A stretch of DNA of 53,840 nucleotides from CAZKFA01 sp964551925 (GCA_964551925.1 CAZKFA010000010.1:1-53840), one strand, 5' to 3'; shown: positions 44,114 to 53,704, counted from the stretch's first letter. The notes: generated by a model not told the origin, from the letters alone. Made by a program: numbers and translations.

Positions 44114-46610
44114 CTGTCTTCGCCTCCTTGGCGAGCTGACGCAAAGTATATTGCAAGATACCACCATGCCGGTAGTATTCTATTTCAATGGGCGTTTGCA
44201 AAAGAATTTTTGCTGGCATAATTACCTGCTTACCAGATTTATCCGTCGCCTTGATATTGATCGCTTGATTTGGTTTGATATTACCATCAAGCTCTATCGA
44301 AAAAGCTTCAGAGCCATCAAGGTTATATTCAGCAAGCACTTTAGATTTAACTTCGATTGGCAATATTCCCATACCAATCAAATTGCTCCTATGAATACGC
44401 TCAAAGGATTCAGCAATAACGGCTTCCACACCAAGCAACTTCTGTCCCTTTGCCGCCCAATCTCTAGAACTACCATTACCAAAGAGTTTGCCAGCAAACA
44501 CAACACAAGAAATTTTTTCTGCTTTATATTTAAGCGAGGCTTCAAAAACTGACATCTCAGTAGCATCAGGAAAATGTTTAGTACGAGGACCAGAGCTACC
44601 AGGCACCAATAAATTATTCAAACGAATATTAGCAAAGGTACCGCGCGTCATCACCCGGTCATTACCACGCCTTGAACCATAGCTATTGAAATCTGCTGGG
44701 GTAACGCCTTCTGATATCAAATATTTAGCGGCATCAGAATCTTTAGCGATGTTACCCGCTGGAGAAATATGGTCAGTGGTAATCGAATCCCCCAAACTGA
44801 GCAAGGCGTGAGTGCCAGTCAGAGACTGGATCTCATCAAGCTTCAAATCAAATCCATCAAAGTATGGTGGATTTTGGATGTAAGTATTAGTCGCATCCCA
44901 CTGATAAAGATCACCAGTACCAGCATCAATACTATTCCAAAGAGCAGTGCCACTAGAAACCTGAGCATAGATATTGTTATAAATCTCTGGGCTAATTGTT
45001 TTAGCGATCACCGCTTTGATTTCTTCTTTAGTCGGCAGTATGTCTTTAAGCTTCACCTTGCCTTGAATCAGATCATTTGCTGGATCAAAGTTCATATTAC
45101 CAACCAAAGCCATCGTGACAACTAGTGGTGGTGACATCAAAAAATTAGCTTTGATCTGTGGATGGATCCTACCATCAAAATTACGATTGCCAGAAAGCAC
45201 ACTAGCAAAAACCTTAGTAGGATTAGCTTTGACAAGCTCTTGCGCTTCGTCAGAAAGAGGACCAGAATTACCAATACAAGTAGTGCAGCCATAACCAACT
45301 ATATCAAAACCAAGCTTAGCTAAAGGTTCTAATAGATTAGCNNNNNNNNNNNNNNNNNNNNNNNNNNNNNNNNNNNNNNNNNNNNNNNNNNNNNNNNNNN
45401 NNNNNNNNNNNNNNNNNNNNNNNNNNNNNNNNNNNNNNNNNGTAAGTGCTTTTGCAAAGCTCGCCTTAAGATCATAGAAATCAATCCTGTCTTGCGGGCG
45501 ACGTGGACCAGCAATAGAAGCTTTAATTTCAGATAGATTAATCTCATAAACTTTTGTGAATGTTTTTGCGTCACGTTCTATACCCCAGAGTCCTTGTGCC
45601 TTGAAATATTTCTCCACGACTTCAATCTCAGACTGAATTCGACCGGTACGCTGTAAATAAGCAAGCACCTCTTGGTCAACAGGGAACATGCCCACTGTCG
45701 CACCATATTCTGGACACATATTAGAAACCGTCGCTCTTTCTTCAAGAGTCAGATTCTTACAACCTTCACCAAAAAATTCTACTAATTTGCCAATAACATT
45801 AATCTTACGAAGATATTCTGTAACATAGAGCGCAAGATCAGTTGCTGTAACGGTTATATCAAGGGAACCTACTAGCCTAATACCAATTACTTCAGGTGTT
45901 GGCATAGTAACAGGTTGCCCTAACATTGCAGCTTCTGCTTCAAGCCCGCCCACTCCAAAACCAAAAACTCCTAAGCCGTCAATCATAGTAGTATGTGAAT
46001 CAGTACCAACTAGGGTATCAAACATCAGCTCGCCATCGCGCTCCAGCACTACCTTAGCAAGATACTCCATATTAACTTGGTGAATAATACCGAAACCCGG
46101 CGGCACTATGCGGGTCTGATCAAAAGCTTGCTGAGCCCATTTGAGAAATTTGAATCTCTCATTATTACGCTCAAACTCAAGCTTAGCGTTCACTTCAGCA
46201 GAATCAGCAGTACCAAAAGAATCGACTTGAATAGAATGGTCTATTACTAGATCAAGTGGCACTAAAGGATTAATAGTAGACGGATCCAGACCAATACGCT
46301 TAGCAGCGTCGCGCATCGCAGCCAAGTCAACAAACAAAGGTACACCAGTAAAATCCTGCAAGACGACACGTGCTGGTGAGAACGGCACTTCACCATCGCC
46401 AGGAGCTTGAGGATTATAAGCGACAAGATTCCTAATATCCTCTTCACGAATTTTTTTGCCATCTAAATTGCGTAACATTCCTTCAAGGACGATTTTTAAA
46501 CTAAAGGGTAATCGTGATAAATCACCATAAATCTGCTCAGCCTTGGCTAAGGAGTAGTATTTCTTAACCCCAGAACTAAACTGTAATAGCTCCTGAAATT
46601 TTTCTTTCAT
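44103..46610 (-). CDS. acnA: Aconitate hydratase (AcnA/IRP type), with an internal gap
   Basis: Aconitase isomerises citrate and isocitrate in the TCA cycle. Landmarks in order: VVLQDFTGVPLFVDLAAMRDA, VGTDSHTTMIDGLGVFGFGVGGLEAEAAMLGQP, then after the gap the two-cysteine cluster motif GYGCTTCIGNSGPL, and the swivel domain with GSRRGNDRVMTRGTFANIRL and FGNGSSRDWAAKG. About 802 residues are visible against about 890 for AcnA relatives. The first cluster cysteine (in a TSCTNTS-type motif) and about 80 residues are missing in the N run. ATG start, 50 bases from a divergent gene. Confidence 0.95.
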   Translation of the reverse strand: MKEKFQELLQFSSGVKKYYSLAKAEQIYGDLSRLPFSLKIVLEGMLRNLDGKKIREEDIRNLVAYNPQAPGDGEVPFSPARVVLQDFTGVPLFVDLAAMRDAAKRIGLDPSTINPLVPLDLVIDHSIQVDSFGTADSAEVNAKLEFERNNERFKFLKWAQQAFDQTRIVPPGFGIIHQVNMEYLAKVVLERDGELMFDTLVGTDSHTTMIDGLGVFGFGVGGLEAEAAMLGQPVTMPTPEVIGIRLVGSLDITVTATDLALYVTEYLRKINVIGKLVEFFGEGCKNLTLEERATVSNMCPEYGATVGMFPVDQEVLAYLQRTGRIQSEIEVVEKYFKAQGLWGIERDAKTFTKVYEINLSEIKASIAGPRRPQDRIDFYDLKASFAKALXXXXXXXXXXXXXXXXXXXXXXXXXXXXXXXXXXANLLEPLAKLGFDIVGYGCTTCIGNSGPLSDEAQELVKANPTKVFASVLSGNRNFDGRIHPQIKANFLMSPPLVVTMALVGNMNFDPANDLIQGKVKLKDILPTKEEIKAVIAKTISPEIYNNIYAQVSSGTALWNSIDAGTGDLYQWDATNTYIQNPPYFDGFDLKLDEIQSLTGTHALLSLGDSITTDHISPAGNIAKDSDAAKYLISEGVTPADFNSYGSRRGNDRVMTRGTFANIRLNNLLVPGSSGPRTKHFPDATEMSVFEASLKYKAEKISCVVFAGKLFGNGSSRDWAAKGQKLLGVEAVIAESFERIHRSNLIGMGILPIEVKSKVLAEYNLDGSEAFSIELDGNIKPNQAINIKATDKSGKQVIMPAKILLQTPIEIEYYRHGGILQYTLRQLAKEAKTVAA
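45342..45441. other. Assembly gap (100 N) inside acnA
   Basis: Placeholder of 100 N. By alignment from memory to other AcnA proteins, about 80 residues (~240 bases) should lie between LKASFAKAL and ANLLEPLAKLG, so the gap is under-sized. Flanks do not overlap. Confidence 0.95.
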
Positions 46611-46660
46611 ATAGATAAGGATACACTAAAAAGACTGCATTATAGTAGAATATAATAAGC

Positions 46661-47473
46661 ATGCAGGACTGCAAAAAACAGCTAAGCGACAAAGAAATCC
46701 AGGGATTAATCTCTTTATTAAAAGACTCTGAAGAACAGGTATTAAATTTAATCGCGGAACAAATCACAAAAATAGACGATAGCAGTTTAACTGTGATCGA
46801 GAACTTAGCTCAAGAATCTGACAATCCAGATCTAATCGACAATTGGTATCACACGAGTAGGTTAAGCTTAACGAAACAAATTCAAGACTGGAAGCGTGCT
46901 CCAGATCTTGAAACTGGCTTATTTTTACTATCGAGATTACGCAATCCTGGTTTCGACAAAAAATACTACGAAAATTTATTAGACCAATACGCAGCTAGAG
47001 TTCAAGAAAAAATCCAACGCGAAAAGAAAACTCCTATAGCAGCTATTAACCAAGTACTTTTTAGAGAAGAAGGTTTTACTGGCAATCATGCTGATTACTA
47101 TGATCTCAATAATAATTTTCTGCATACAGTGATTGACACTAAAGCTGGTAATCCAATTATGCTCTCAACTCTTTATATCTTAATAGCTCGCAGATTGAAT
47201 TTGGAGATTAAGGGCATTGGCACTCCAGGACATTTTATTGTTGAATTTGAAGGCGAATATTTTGATGCCTTTTTCCGTGGACGCACCGTTACCAAAGAAG
47301 AGTGTGTTTTAAGAGCTCAAGAACTAGGTGTTTTGTGGCGAGACGAATATATTGAACCTATTGATGATGCCTTTATGATTTCACGTTGCATCCGCAATCT
47401 TATCGCTATTTACAAAAGACAAAAAGAATTTGACAAAGCAGAAGACGCAACTAGTCTCTTAAAGCTGGTCTAA
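46661..47473 (+). CDS. SirB1-type transglutaminase-like/TPR protein
   Basis: A 270-residue soluble protein of the SirB1 family: an N-terminal helical part, a transglutaminase-like core with NQVLFREEGFTGNHADYYDLNNNFLHTVIDTKAGNPIMLSTLYILIARRL and GIGTPGHFIVEF, and C-terminal TPR-like helices (RCIRNLIAIYKRQKEFDKAEDATSLL). The usual Cys of true transglutaminases is not seen, as in much of this family, so enzymatic activity is doubtful. ATG start; three bases before the next gene. Confidence 0.85.
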   Translation: MQDCKKQLSDKEIQGLISLLKDSEEQVLNLIAEQITKIDDSSLTVIENLAQESDNPDLIDNWYHTSRLSLTKQIQDWKRAPDLETGLFLLSRLRNPGFDKKYYENLLDQYAARVQEKIQREKKTPIAAINQVLFREEGFTGNHADYYDLNNNFLHTVIDTKAGNPIMLSTLYILIARRLNLEIKGIGTPGHFIVEFEGEYFDAFFRGRTVTKEECVLRAQELGVLWRDEYIEPIDDAFMISRCIRNLIAIYKRQKEFDKAEDATSLLKLV

Positions 47474-47476
47474 ACC

Positions 47477-47833
47477 ATGTTTAAAATCCTATCAACTACT
47501 GTCGTACTCTTGATTATAGCTGGGCTAGTAACTAGGAAACAAACTAGGGCACATATCAGCTTAATGCTCTCTGCTTTTGTGTTAGATATTGGATTGCTCT
47601 TAGCAATTGAGTTTCAGCGCAACGCGATTAATACGGCACTAAATACCACTCTCAAACCCATCTTGTTCTTTCACATTTGTGTTTCTGTGCTAATGATTAT
47701 TTTCTATGTCATTATGATTCGCAGTGGCATGGCTACACTTAAAGATCGCAGCCATAAAGCAAGGCACAAGAATCTCGCTAAGATATTTTTACTGCTTAAG
47801 TTTTTGAACTATACAACAAGTTTTATGATCTAG
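47477..47833 (+). CDS. Small membrane protein, DUF420-like
   Basis: A 118-residue inner-membrane protein with about three hydrophobic segments (FKILSTTVVLLIIAGLV; ISLMLSAFVLDIGLLLAIEF; FFHICVSVLMIIFYVIMI) and a conserved-looking RAHISLM motif. The pattern resembles DUF420/YozB proteins, some of which affect haem-copper oxidase assembly, but the match is weak. Its TAG stop shares the bases CTAG with the TAG stop of the convergent antiporter-like gene. Confidence 0.6.
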   Translation: MFKILSTTVVLLIIAGLVTRKQTRAHISLMLSAFVLDIGLLLAIEFQRNAINTALNTTLKPILFFHICVSVLMIIFYVIMIRSGMATLKDRSHKARHKNLAKIFLLLKFLNYTTSFMI

Positions 47834-49245
47834 AAACTCTCAAAAGCCCGGACAATATAGTAAGTATAAAAAGAAAGAGATACGAGCAGTACCATACAAA
47901 GACTTATGGCAAGTGCCATAGCTCGCGGTATGGGCTTAATGACAATAGTTGGATCCGGCTTATTCATAAAACCAGCCCGTACAAGGGGCCAAATATAAAA
48001 AACATTTATTATACTACCAGCTAGCAAGAATAAAGCCGCAGCATAGTTGCCAGCATGCAATTCTTCAAGTAGCATCAGATCCTTACTTAAATAACCAGCA
48101 AGAAAAGGGAAACCCGCTATAGAGGCTCCACTTAAAGCGACGCAAAGTACTATTAGTTTTGTCCTAGGAGCTATCCTAGCAACTTCAACAGCGTTAACGG
48201 TACCGTAAACACTATTATAGAAGCCTGCTATAAAAAATAAACAGAGTTTAGCGATAGAGTGAGTAAGAATATGTAGCATTGCACCCAAGATCGCAGCTGG
48301 AGTCGAAATTAGAATCGCAGTAATAATATAAGACAACTGGCTTATTGTTGAATACGAGAATCTGACTTTTATATCATTCGATTGGAGAGCCTTGCAAGCT
48401 GCATAAATAGCAGTAATACCACAAAGATAAGTCAAGCAACCTGCTTGAAAAAAGTGCCTAGTGAGCTCACGTAAAAAATCTAATCCATAAACATAGACCG
48501 CGATTTTAATAAGCGCAATAGAGCCTGTCTGCACCGCCGCGACAGAATGTATAAGAGCGCTAACTGGGGCTGGAGCTAGCATTGTTTTAGGTAGCCATGT
48601 ATGAAAAGGCATAACTGAGTTTTTGGACATGCCAATAATAAACATGATTAATAATATGGAAGCTAAATATGGCTTATCAATCCAAGCATTAGGCAACTTA
48701 TCACCAAAATCAAAATGTCCTTCTATTTTATAAATCATCAAGATCGCTGGCAATAAAATAAAAAAGGCTGGCAATAAAGTCATCTTCAGATAGTAGCTAC
48801 CAGCCTCGTAAGCCTTCTCTATATGACGCAAAGTAATCAATGGATAAATCATTGGTATATTCAAAACATAGAATACAAACAATGTTCCCAAATTACCAGA
48901 AAACACTGTTGCTAAGACAGTTGTAAGCACAATACTCAAATAACAATGAAATTGCTTGACATGGCGTTGAAAACCATATTTCACAAAAGAATAGCTGTAA
49001 ATAATAGTAAGTAACCAACAAATATTTACTAAGACTGCAAAAAACCATGAATAGCGATCAACCAAAAACACTAAATTAAAGCCAAGATTAATTTTTTGAA
49101 AATGTATCGGTAGAGTAATAAGTGTCCAGATATTGATCAGACTTAAACTCGACACTGATGCGTAAAAGGTCTTTCTATGCCTTGTCTTCAACGGTAAGAA
49201 CACAATCGTTAGCAACGGCAATAGAATAACAAAAATTATAGCCAT
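47830..49245 (-). CDS. Proton antiporter-like membrane subunit (MrpD/NuoM-type)
   Basis: A 471-residue protein with about 13-14 membrane helices of the complex I/Mrp antiporter superfamily. Diagnostic are KNSVMPFHTWLPKTMLAPAPVSALIHSVAAVQTGSIALIKI, with the channel lysine, and the discontinuous-helix segment KVRFSYSTISQLSYIITAILI followed by LGAMLHILTHSIAKLCLFFIAG. It could belong to an Mrp Na+/H+ antiporter, a complex I variant or a membrane hydrogenase; no partner subunits are next to it. ATG start. Confidence 0.85.
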   Translation of the reverse strand: MAIIFVILLPLLTIVFLPLKTRHRKTFYASVSSLSLINIWTLITLPIHFQKINLGFNLVFLVDRYSWFFAVLVNICWLLTIIYSYSFVKYGFQRHVKQFHCYLSIVLTTVLATVFSGNLGTLFVFYVLNIPMIYPLITLRHIEKAYEAGSYYLKMTLLPAFFILLPAILMIYKIEGHFDFGDKLPNAWIDKPYLASILLIMFIIGMSKNSVMPFHTWLPKTMLAPAPVSALIHSVAAVQTGSIALIKIAVYVYGLDFLRELTRHFFQAGCLTYLCGITAIYAACKALQSNDIKVRFSYSTISQLSYIITAILISTPAAILGAMLHILTHSIAKLCLFFIAGFYNSVYGTVNAVEVARIAPRTKLIVLCVALSGASIAGFPFLAGYLSKDLMLLEELHAGNYAAALFLLAGSIINVFYIWPLVRAGFMNKPDPTIVIKPIPRAMALAISLCMVLLVSLSFYTYYIVRAFESF

Positions 49246-49285
49246 AAAATAGATTCTAAATCTATTTTGATACTTAGTAAAATAA

Positions 49286-49498
49286 TTAGGCTGGTTTAGG
49301 TAAAGAAGCTTCTCGCATTAAAAGCTTGCGCGCTGTATCTTCATGCAAAGCTTTAGAAAATAATTCTTCATCAGCAGTAGTAGCTTGCCTACGCAAGCGC
49401 CCCGCCAAACAAGTCTCACAGCCTCTATTACAACAAATGCTTGTTTTGGCTTCCAGTGCTGCTTGATAGCGTGCTAGTAAAGAAGACTCTGTTCTCAT
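49286..49498 (-). CDS. Small CC-x2-GC-x2-C protein downstream of pth
   Basis: A 70-residue basic protein with a central cysteine knuckle ICCNRGCETCLAGRLRRQ, a likely metal or iron-sulfur site. Its ATG overlaps the pth TGA as ATGA, so it is translationally coupled to peptidyl-tRNA hydrolase. The motif spacing is the same as in the small gene after prfA. No function is known to me. Confidence 0.65.
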   Translation of the reverse strand: MRTESSLLARYQAALEAKTSICCNRGCETCLAGRLRRQATTADEELFSKALHEDTARKLLMREASLPKPA

Positions 49499-50157
49499 GC
49501 AAGATTAACAAGAACAGACTTAAGCTGCTGAGCATCTCCACCGACCAAAAACTTATCTATTAGTATTAATGAGGCTTTTACAGAATTACCGAGGAGCTCC
49601 GCTTGAGCCTTCGGGAATTTCTCTAAGACATAATCACCGCGACTATCACCACCAGGATCAGGTCCAACCCCAAAACGCAATCGCCAAAAAGCTTTGTTGT
49701 TGAGCTTCTCAATAATATCCTCTACTCCATGCTGACCGCCGGCACCTCGATCAAAAGACACTCGCAGATCGCCAGTCTCTAGCGAGACATCATCATGCAC
49801 CACTAATATATGTTCTGGCTTAATACGGTAAAAAGCCATCAACTTCTGGACCGCCGTCCCCGACTCATTCATAAAAGTTTGCGGCAAAGCAACTATTAAT
49901 TTTAAATCATAACTAGATTTTTCTTCGATACCTTTTACCAACCTTGTTGCTTGAATTGAAAAATTAGTTTGAGCTACTTTTGATTTAAATTTTTTCTCGT
50001 CTTGTAATTCTATATTAAACTTGCTAGCCCATTCTGCAACTATCCTGAAGCCAATATTATGGCGAGTAGCATCATACTTAGCACCAGGATTGCCAAGCCC
50101 AATTAATAAACGGGCTCTAGACTCACCAGAAAAGCCCGATAACTGCGTTACGCTCAT
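49495..50157 (-). CDS. pth: Peptidyl-tRNA hydrolase
   Basis: Pth recycles peptidyl-tRNA released from stalled ribosomes. The 220-residue protein has LLIGLGNPGAKYDATRHNIGF with the catalytic histidine, PQTFMNESGTAV, ILVVHDDVSLETGDLRVSFDRGAGGQHGVEDI with the catalytic aspartate, and RFGVGPD. About 16 residues precede the conserved start; ATG at 50157 has no closer competitor. A 28-residue insertion region (ELQDEKKFKSKVAQTNFSIQ...) is typical. Confidence 0.95.
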   Translation of the reverse strand: MSVTQLSGFSGESRARLLIGLGNPGAKYDATRHNIGFRIVAEWASKFNIELQDEKKFKSKVAQTNFSIQATRLVKGIEEKSSYDLKLIVALPQTFMNESGTAVQKLMAFYRIKPEHILVVHDDVSLETGDLRVSFDRGAGGQHGVEDIIEKLNNKAFWRLRFGVGPDPGGDSRGDYVLEKFPKAQAELLGNSVKASLILIDKFLVGGDAQQLKSVLVNLA

Positions 50158-50238
50158 CCTTCACCATCCTCATTTACGGGTAGTAAACTCTGGTAGTTCA
50201 GGATTCGCAAGCCTTGTTCTCGAACTCTTCTGATAAGT

Positions 50239-51723
50239 CTAATCATCTGGGAAAAACTCCTTCCAGCGCTTAGTCACTTGGGCTTGGATATCTTCTGACA
50301 TAGTAATCAAACTAGGCCACTCTCTAGTAAAGCCTTCGTCAGCCCATTTACGTGTTGCATCTATACCAAGCTTCGATCCATAGCCCATAATAGACGAGGC
50401 GTGATCTAAAATATCTAAAGGTCCTTTAGTAAAAATCATGTCGCGCTGCGGATCAATGTTACCAAACGCATAAAGGGCCGCTTGATGATAGTCATGTATA
50501 TCTACATCCTTGTCATAGACTATGATTACCTTAGTCCAAGCAAGCTGTCCTATGCCCCAAATACTATTCATAACTTTATAAGCGTGCCCGGCGTATTTTT
50601 TGTCGATTTTAATTAAAGCACAATTATGAAAGACCCCTTCCCAAGGCAAATCCATATCAAGCACTTCTGGACAAATTAATTGTAATAAAGGAAGAAAGAT
50701 TCTCTCAGTCGCTTTACCCATATAACAGTCTTCTTGAGGCGGAATACCAACTATAGTTGTGGCATAGATTGGGTTATGGCGGTGAGTCAAGGCTGTCACA
50801 TGAAACTTCGGATATTTATCAGCAAGAGAATAGAACCCGGTGTGATCACCAAAAGGACCCTCAGTAACAAGTCCTTCGGTTAAATCAATATAACCCTCGA
50901 TCACAATCTCTGAGCTGGCTGGGACTTCTATGTCGATGGTTTTACATTTCACTAATTCGACTGACTTGCGTCGAATAAAACCAGCTAGAATCATCTCATC
51001 AATCCCTGGCGGCAAAGGAGCTGTCGCCGCATATGCAATAACGGGATCCGTACCAATTGCAATAGCAATTTCCATGCGGGTTTCAGAGCCAACTTGCTTC
51101 AAGCTTTTTTGGTAATTACTAGCACCATCATGATGCTTGTGCCAGTGCATTGCTGTTGTAATATCATCAAATTTTTGTAGACGATACATACCAACATTAC
51201 GACTAGAACCCAATCTATCAGGATCTTTTGTGAAGACAGATGTCAAGGTGATAAATGGTCCGCCATCATCAGGCCAGCACTTAAGGATAGGAATTTTGTC
51301 GAGCAATTGCTTCACACCAGATTCTTTGGCGTAAATAACTTCTTCTTGACAAGGGGCCTTCGTCACCGTGCGCGGCAAATAGTTTCTAATCTCCGCAAGC
51401 TCCATTAATTTAGAGAACTTCTCTTGCAAAGTTTGCGGAACTTCTGGCTTAAGCAACTCTCTAATGCGCAAAGCAATCTCATCATAATCATCAACACCAA
51501 GCGCACACTGCATACGCCCATGAGAACCAATCGCATTAATGAGAACTGGCATATCATAACCAATAACATTCTCAAACAATAGAGCTTTGTTGTTTGCCGA
51601 CTTAGAGACTCTATCAGTGATCTCAGTAATCTCAAGTTCAGCACTAACCGGAGCTTGGATACGTAACAACTCACCCTTAGCCTCTAGTGCTGCAATAAAT
51701 TCTCTTAAGTCATAAAAACTCAT
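50239..51723 (-). CDS. ubiD: UbiD-family prenylated-FMN decarboxylase
   Basis: UbiD enzymes reversibly decarboxylate aromatic or unsaturated acids using prenylated FMN, usually in quinone synthesis. The 494-residue protein opens YDLREFIAALEAKGELLRI. It contains RSVELVKCKTIDIEVPASSEIVIEGYID, the catalytic loop TEGPFGDHTGFYSLADKYP, and GIPPQEDCYMGKATERIFLPLL. UbiX, which makes the cofactor, is not in the window. The substrate could be a 4-hydroxybenzoate or a menaquinone-pathway acid. Confidence 0.93.
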   Translation of the reverse strand: MSFYDLREFIAALEAKGELLRIQAPVSAELEITEITDRVSKSANNKALLFENVIGYDMPVLINAIGSHGRMQCALGVDDYDEIALRIRELLKPEVPQTLQEKFSKLMELAEIRNYLPRTVTKAPCQEEVIYAKESGVKQLLDKIPILKCWPDDGGPFITLTSVFTKDPDRLGSSRNVGMYRLQKFDDITTAMHWHKHHDGASNYQKSLKQVGSETRMEIAIAIGTDPVIAYAATAPLPPGIDEMILAGFIRRKSVELVKCKTIDIEVPASSEIVIEGYIDLTEGLVTEGPFGDHTGFYSLADKYPKFHVTALTHRHNPIYATTIVGIPPQEDCYMGKATERIFLPLLQLICPEVLDMDLPWEGVFHNCALIKIDKKYAGHAYKVMNSIWGIGQLAWTKVIIVYDKDVDIHDYHQAALYAFGNIDPQRDMIFTKGPLDILDHASSIMGYGSKLGIDATRKWADEGFTREWPSLITMSEDIQAQVTKRWKEFFPDD

Positions 51724-51748
51724 CTAAACAATATTATAGAGTATTAGG

Positions 51749-53626
51749 CTAAGCCTTAAAAATATTCAAATCCGCGCCAACATTCTTAAAGATATGCGCC
51801 GAATTAGCGCCGATATCCATAAATAAAGAGAAATTATGATTATCATACTTCTCCTTACTACTATACAAGCCATCGTCATTGCCTAGACCAGAACCTAAGT
51901 ATTCTTCATTGTCGCTGTTCAGGATCTCTAGATACAAACCTTGTTTCGGCACTCCCACTTGAAAATTTTTGTAATCAACTTCACTGAGATTTAAAACAAC
52001 CAAGACCACTGTCTCATAGTCCTTAGACCAGCGCAAGAAACTTACTACTTTCTTATCCATTGAGTAACTTACCCACTCAAAACATTTAGCCCTAAAATCA
52101 GTCTCAAATAAAACTGGAGTAGTTTTATAAATATCATTGAGATCAGATAGATATATTTTTAGTGCTTCATAAGGGGAGTCAATCTCACTTAAAAGATACT
52201 GACAATAGCTTGTAAAAAAAGTATCATTAATCGCATTGTCATTGGTTTCTAGCGAATTAGTATAAAGATTAATAAAATTACTAGATATAGCTTTTTTGCC
52301 GGGGTAAGCAAAAAAATAAGCCAACATTACTTTTAGATTATTGAGAGTAGTAATGTTTTTTATATTACCCTTAAAATCCTCTTGGTTAATATATTTCAAT
52401 ACCATCTCATCTAATGACAGAATTTGATTCTCCGCAAATGAATAAGTAGAAGAGAGGGTTATCAAATCTAAATCGGAATTCTCATTAGAAAAATAACTTA
52501 GAGTATCTTTCTGCCATTGCTGGTTAATCTTCATATTGAAGCCCAAGCCCTCCATATAAGTGGGTTTGGTGATATTAGGATAAGAAATACCATCTTGCGC
52601 AATGGTAATAATACCAGCAGATCTAGAATGTAAGACTTCATTTAAATCTTTGATAAAACTAATAAAATATTCTGGGTGTTTATTTTGGAGCTCAACTTCA
52701 ATAGCAGCAAAATTAAAACCATCTATATGAAACTCTTCAAGCCAATAGACCGCATTTGAGATGTAATAATTACGAATAGGGTTTTTGGAGAAATCATTTA
52801 GCTTCTGCAAAGTCCCGCAAGCATCCGCCCTAAAATATGGCAGATTAACTATAATGCCAACACCATTACGATGGCAATAGTCAACTAGGCATTTGAAATC
52901 TTCTGCTTGCCCGAGATTGCTGCTCACCGCAAAATATTGATATTGAACAGTACAAGATTTGGCGGGCTTGTCATGCTGAATATTAGTAAGATTCAGCAGC
53001 TCCTCAAAAAAATTATTTAATTCGATATGGCTATAACCCTGATCTACAGCTTCATTGACAAGATACTTGGCAAGCTCCTGATAAGAGGGTATCTCACGGA
53101 TTAGAGTTTTGATCTTAGAGAAGTCAAACTTCAGAATAGAAATTGGTCGCGTAGAGAGTTCAGTGTTCTCACGCTTCTTAATCCACTCGCTATCAGCCCA
53201 TCTGTAATTGCTAGGTTCTGTAACTACAGAAGCCAATCTATCAGTGAAATCTGACTGCCTACCATAAGGATCGTTGATATATTCAATCTTACCGTTCATG
53301 CGATGCAGCGCAAACTGATAACGAAAAACTTTGTTCTCTGATGGAGCAGGGATCGCAATAGTCCAGAGTCCTGATTCACTGACTTTATCAAGCCTATCCT
53401 GCCCTAGAGTCCAATCATTAAAATCACCAACTAAACTAATTGCTTCAACATTAAGAGCCCAGATTGTAAATTGAAGAATCGGCTTCTTATCAACTACCTT
53501 GTGATGCGCCCCAAGAAACTTATAGCTGTGATAATGAATAGCCTCATTAAAAGAATAAATATCATACTCTGAGAGACTAGCTTTCTCATTAGTATTAGTT
53601 TTACTGGTAGTTTTGACGCCGAACAT
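51749..53626 (-). CDS. Glycogen branching enzyme homologue lacking catalytic residues
   Basis: A 625-residue GlgB-like protein. An N-terminal CBM48 (LGAHHKV ... AISLVGDFNDWTLGQDRL ... INDPYGRQSDF) is followed by a GH13-type barrel (GVGIIVNLPYFRAD; AVYWLEEFHIDGFNFAAIE; GIITIAQDGISYPNITKPTYMEGLGFNMK) and a C-terminal beta domain (NFQVGVPKQGLYLEILNSDNEEYLGSG). The barrel is degenerate: IDGLRVDA of GlgB reads IDGFNFAA (nucleophile Asp to Ala307), AEE reads AQD (acid Glu to Gln344), and SHDE reads SLDE (Asp406 kept). It is likely a non-catalytic glycan-binding or regulatory relative. Confidence 0.85.
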   Translation of the reverse strand: MFGVKTTSKTNTNEKASLSEYDIYSFNEAIHYHSYKFLGAHHKVVDKKPILQFTIWALNVEAISLVGDFNDWTLGQDRLDKVSESGLWTIAIPAPSENKVFRYQFALHRMNGKIEYINDPYGRQSDFTDRLASVVTEPSNYRWADSEWIKKRENTELSTRPISILKFDFSKIKTLIREIPSYQELAKYLVNEAVDQGYSHIELNNFFEELLNLTNIQHDKPAKSCTVQYQYFAVSSNLGQAEDFKCLVDYCHRNGVGIIVNLPYFRADACGTLQKLNDFSKNPIRNYYISNAVYWLEEFHIDGFNFAAIEVELQNKHPEYFISFIKDLNEVLHSRSAGIITIAQDGISYPNITKPTYMEGLGFNMKINQQWQKDTLSYFSNENSDLDLITLSSTYSFAENQILSLDEMVLKYINQEDFKGNIKNITTLNNLKVMLAYFFAYPGKKAISSNFINLYTNSLETNDNAINDTFFTSYCQYLLSEIDSPYEALKIYLSDLNDIYKTTPVLFETDFRAKCFEWVSYSMDKKVVSFLRWSKDYETVVLVVLNLSEVDYKNFQVGVPKQGLYLEILNSDNEEYLGSGLGNDDGLYSSKEKYDNHNFSLFMDIGANSAHIFKNVGADLNIFKA

Positions 53627-53704
53627 ATAGGGCTTTGCCTTTCATCAATGTATAGCAGTTTTAGAAAACAAGCAAGCTTTAAGAGTCCCTCAACCAAAAG
53701 ATCT

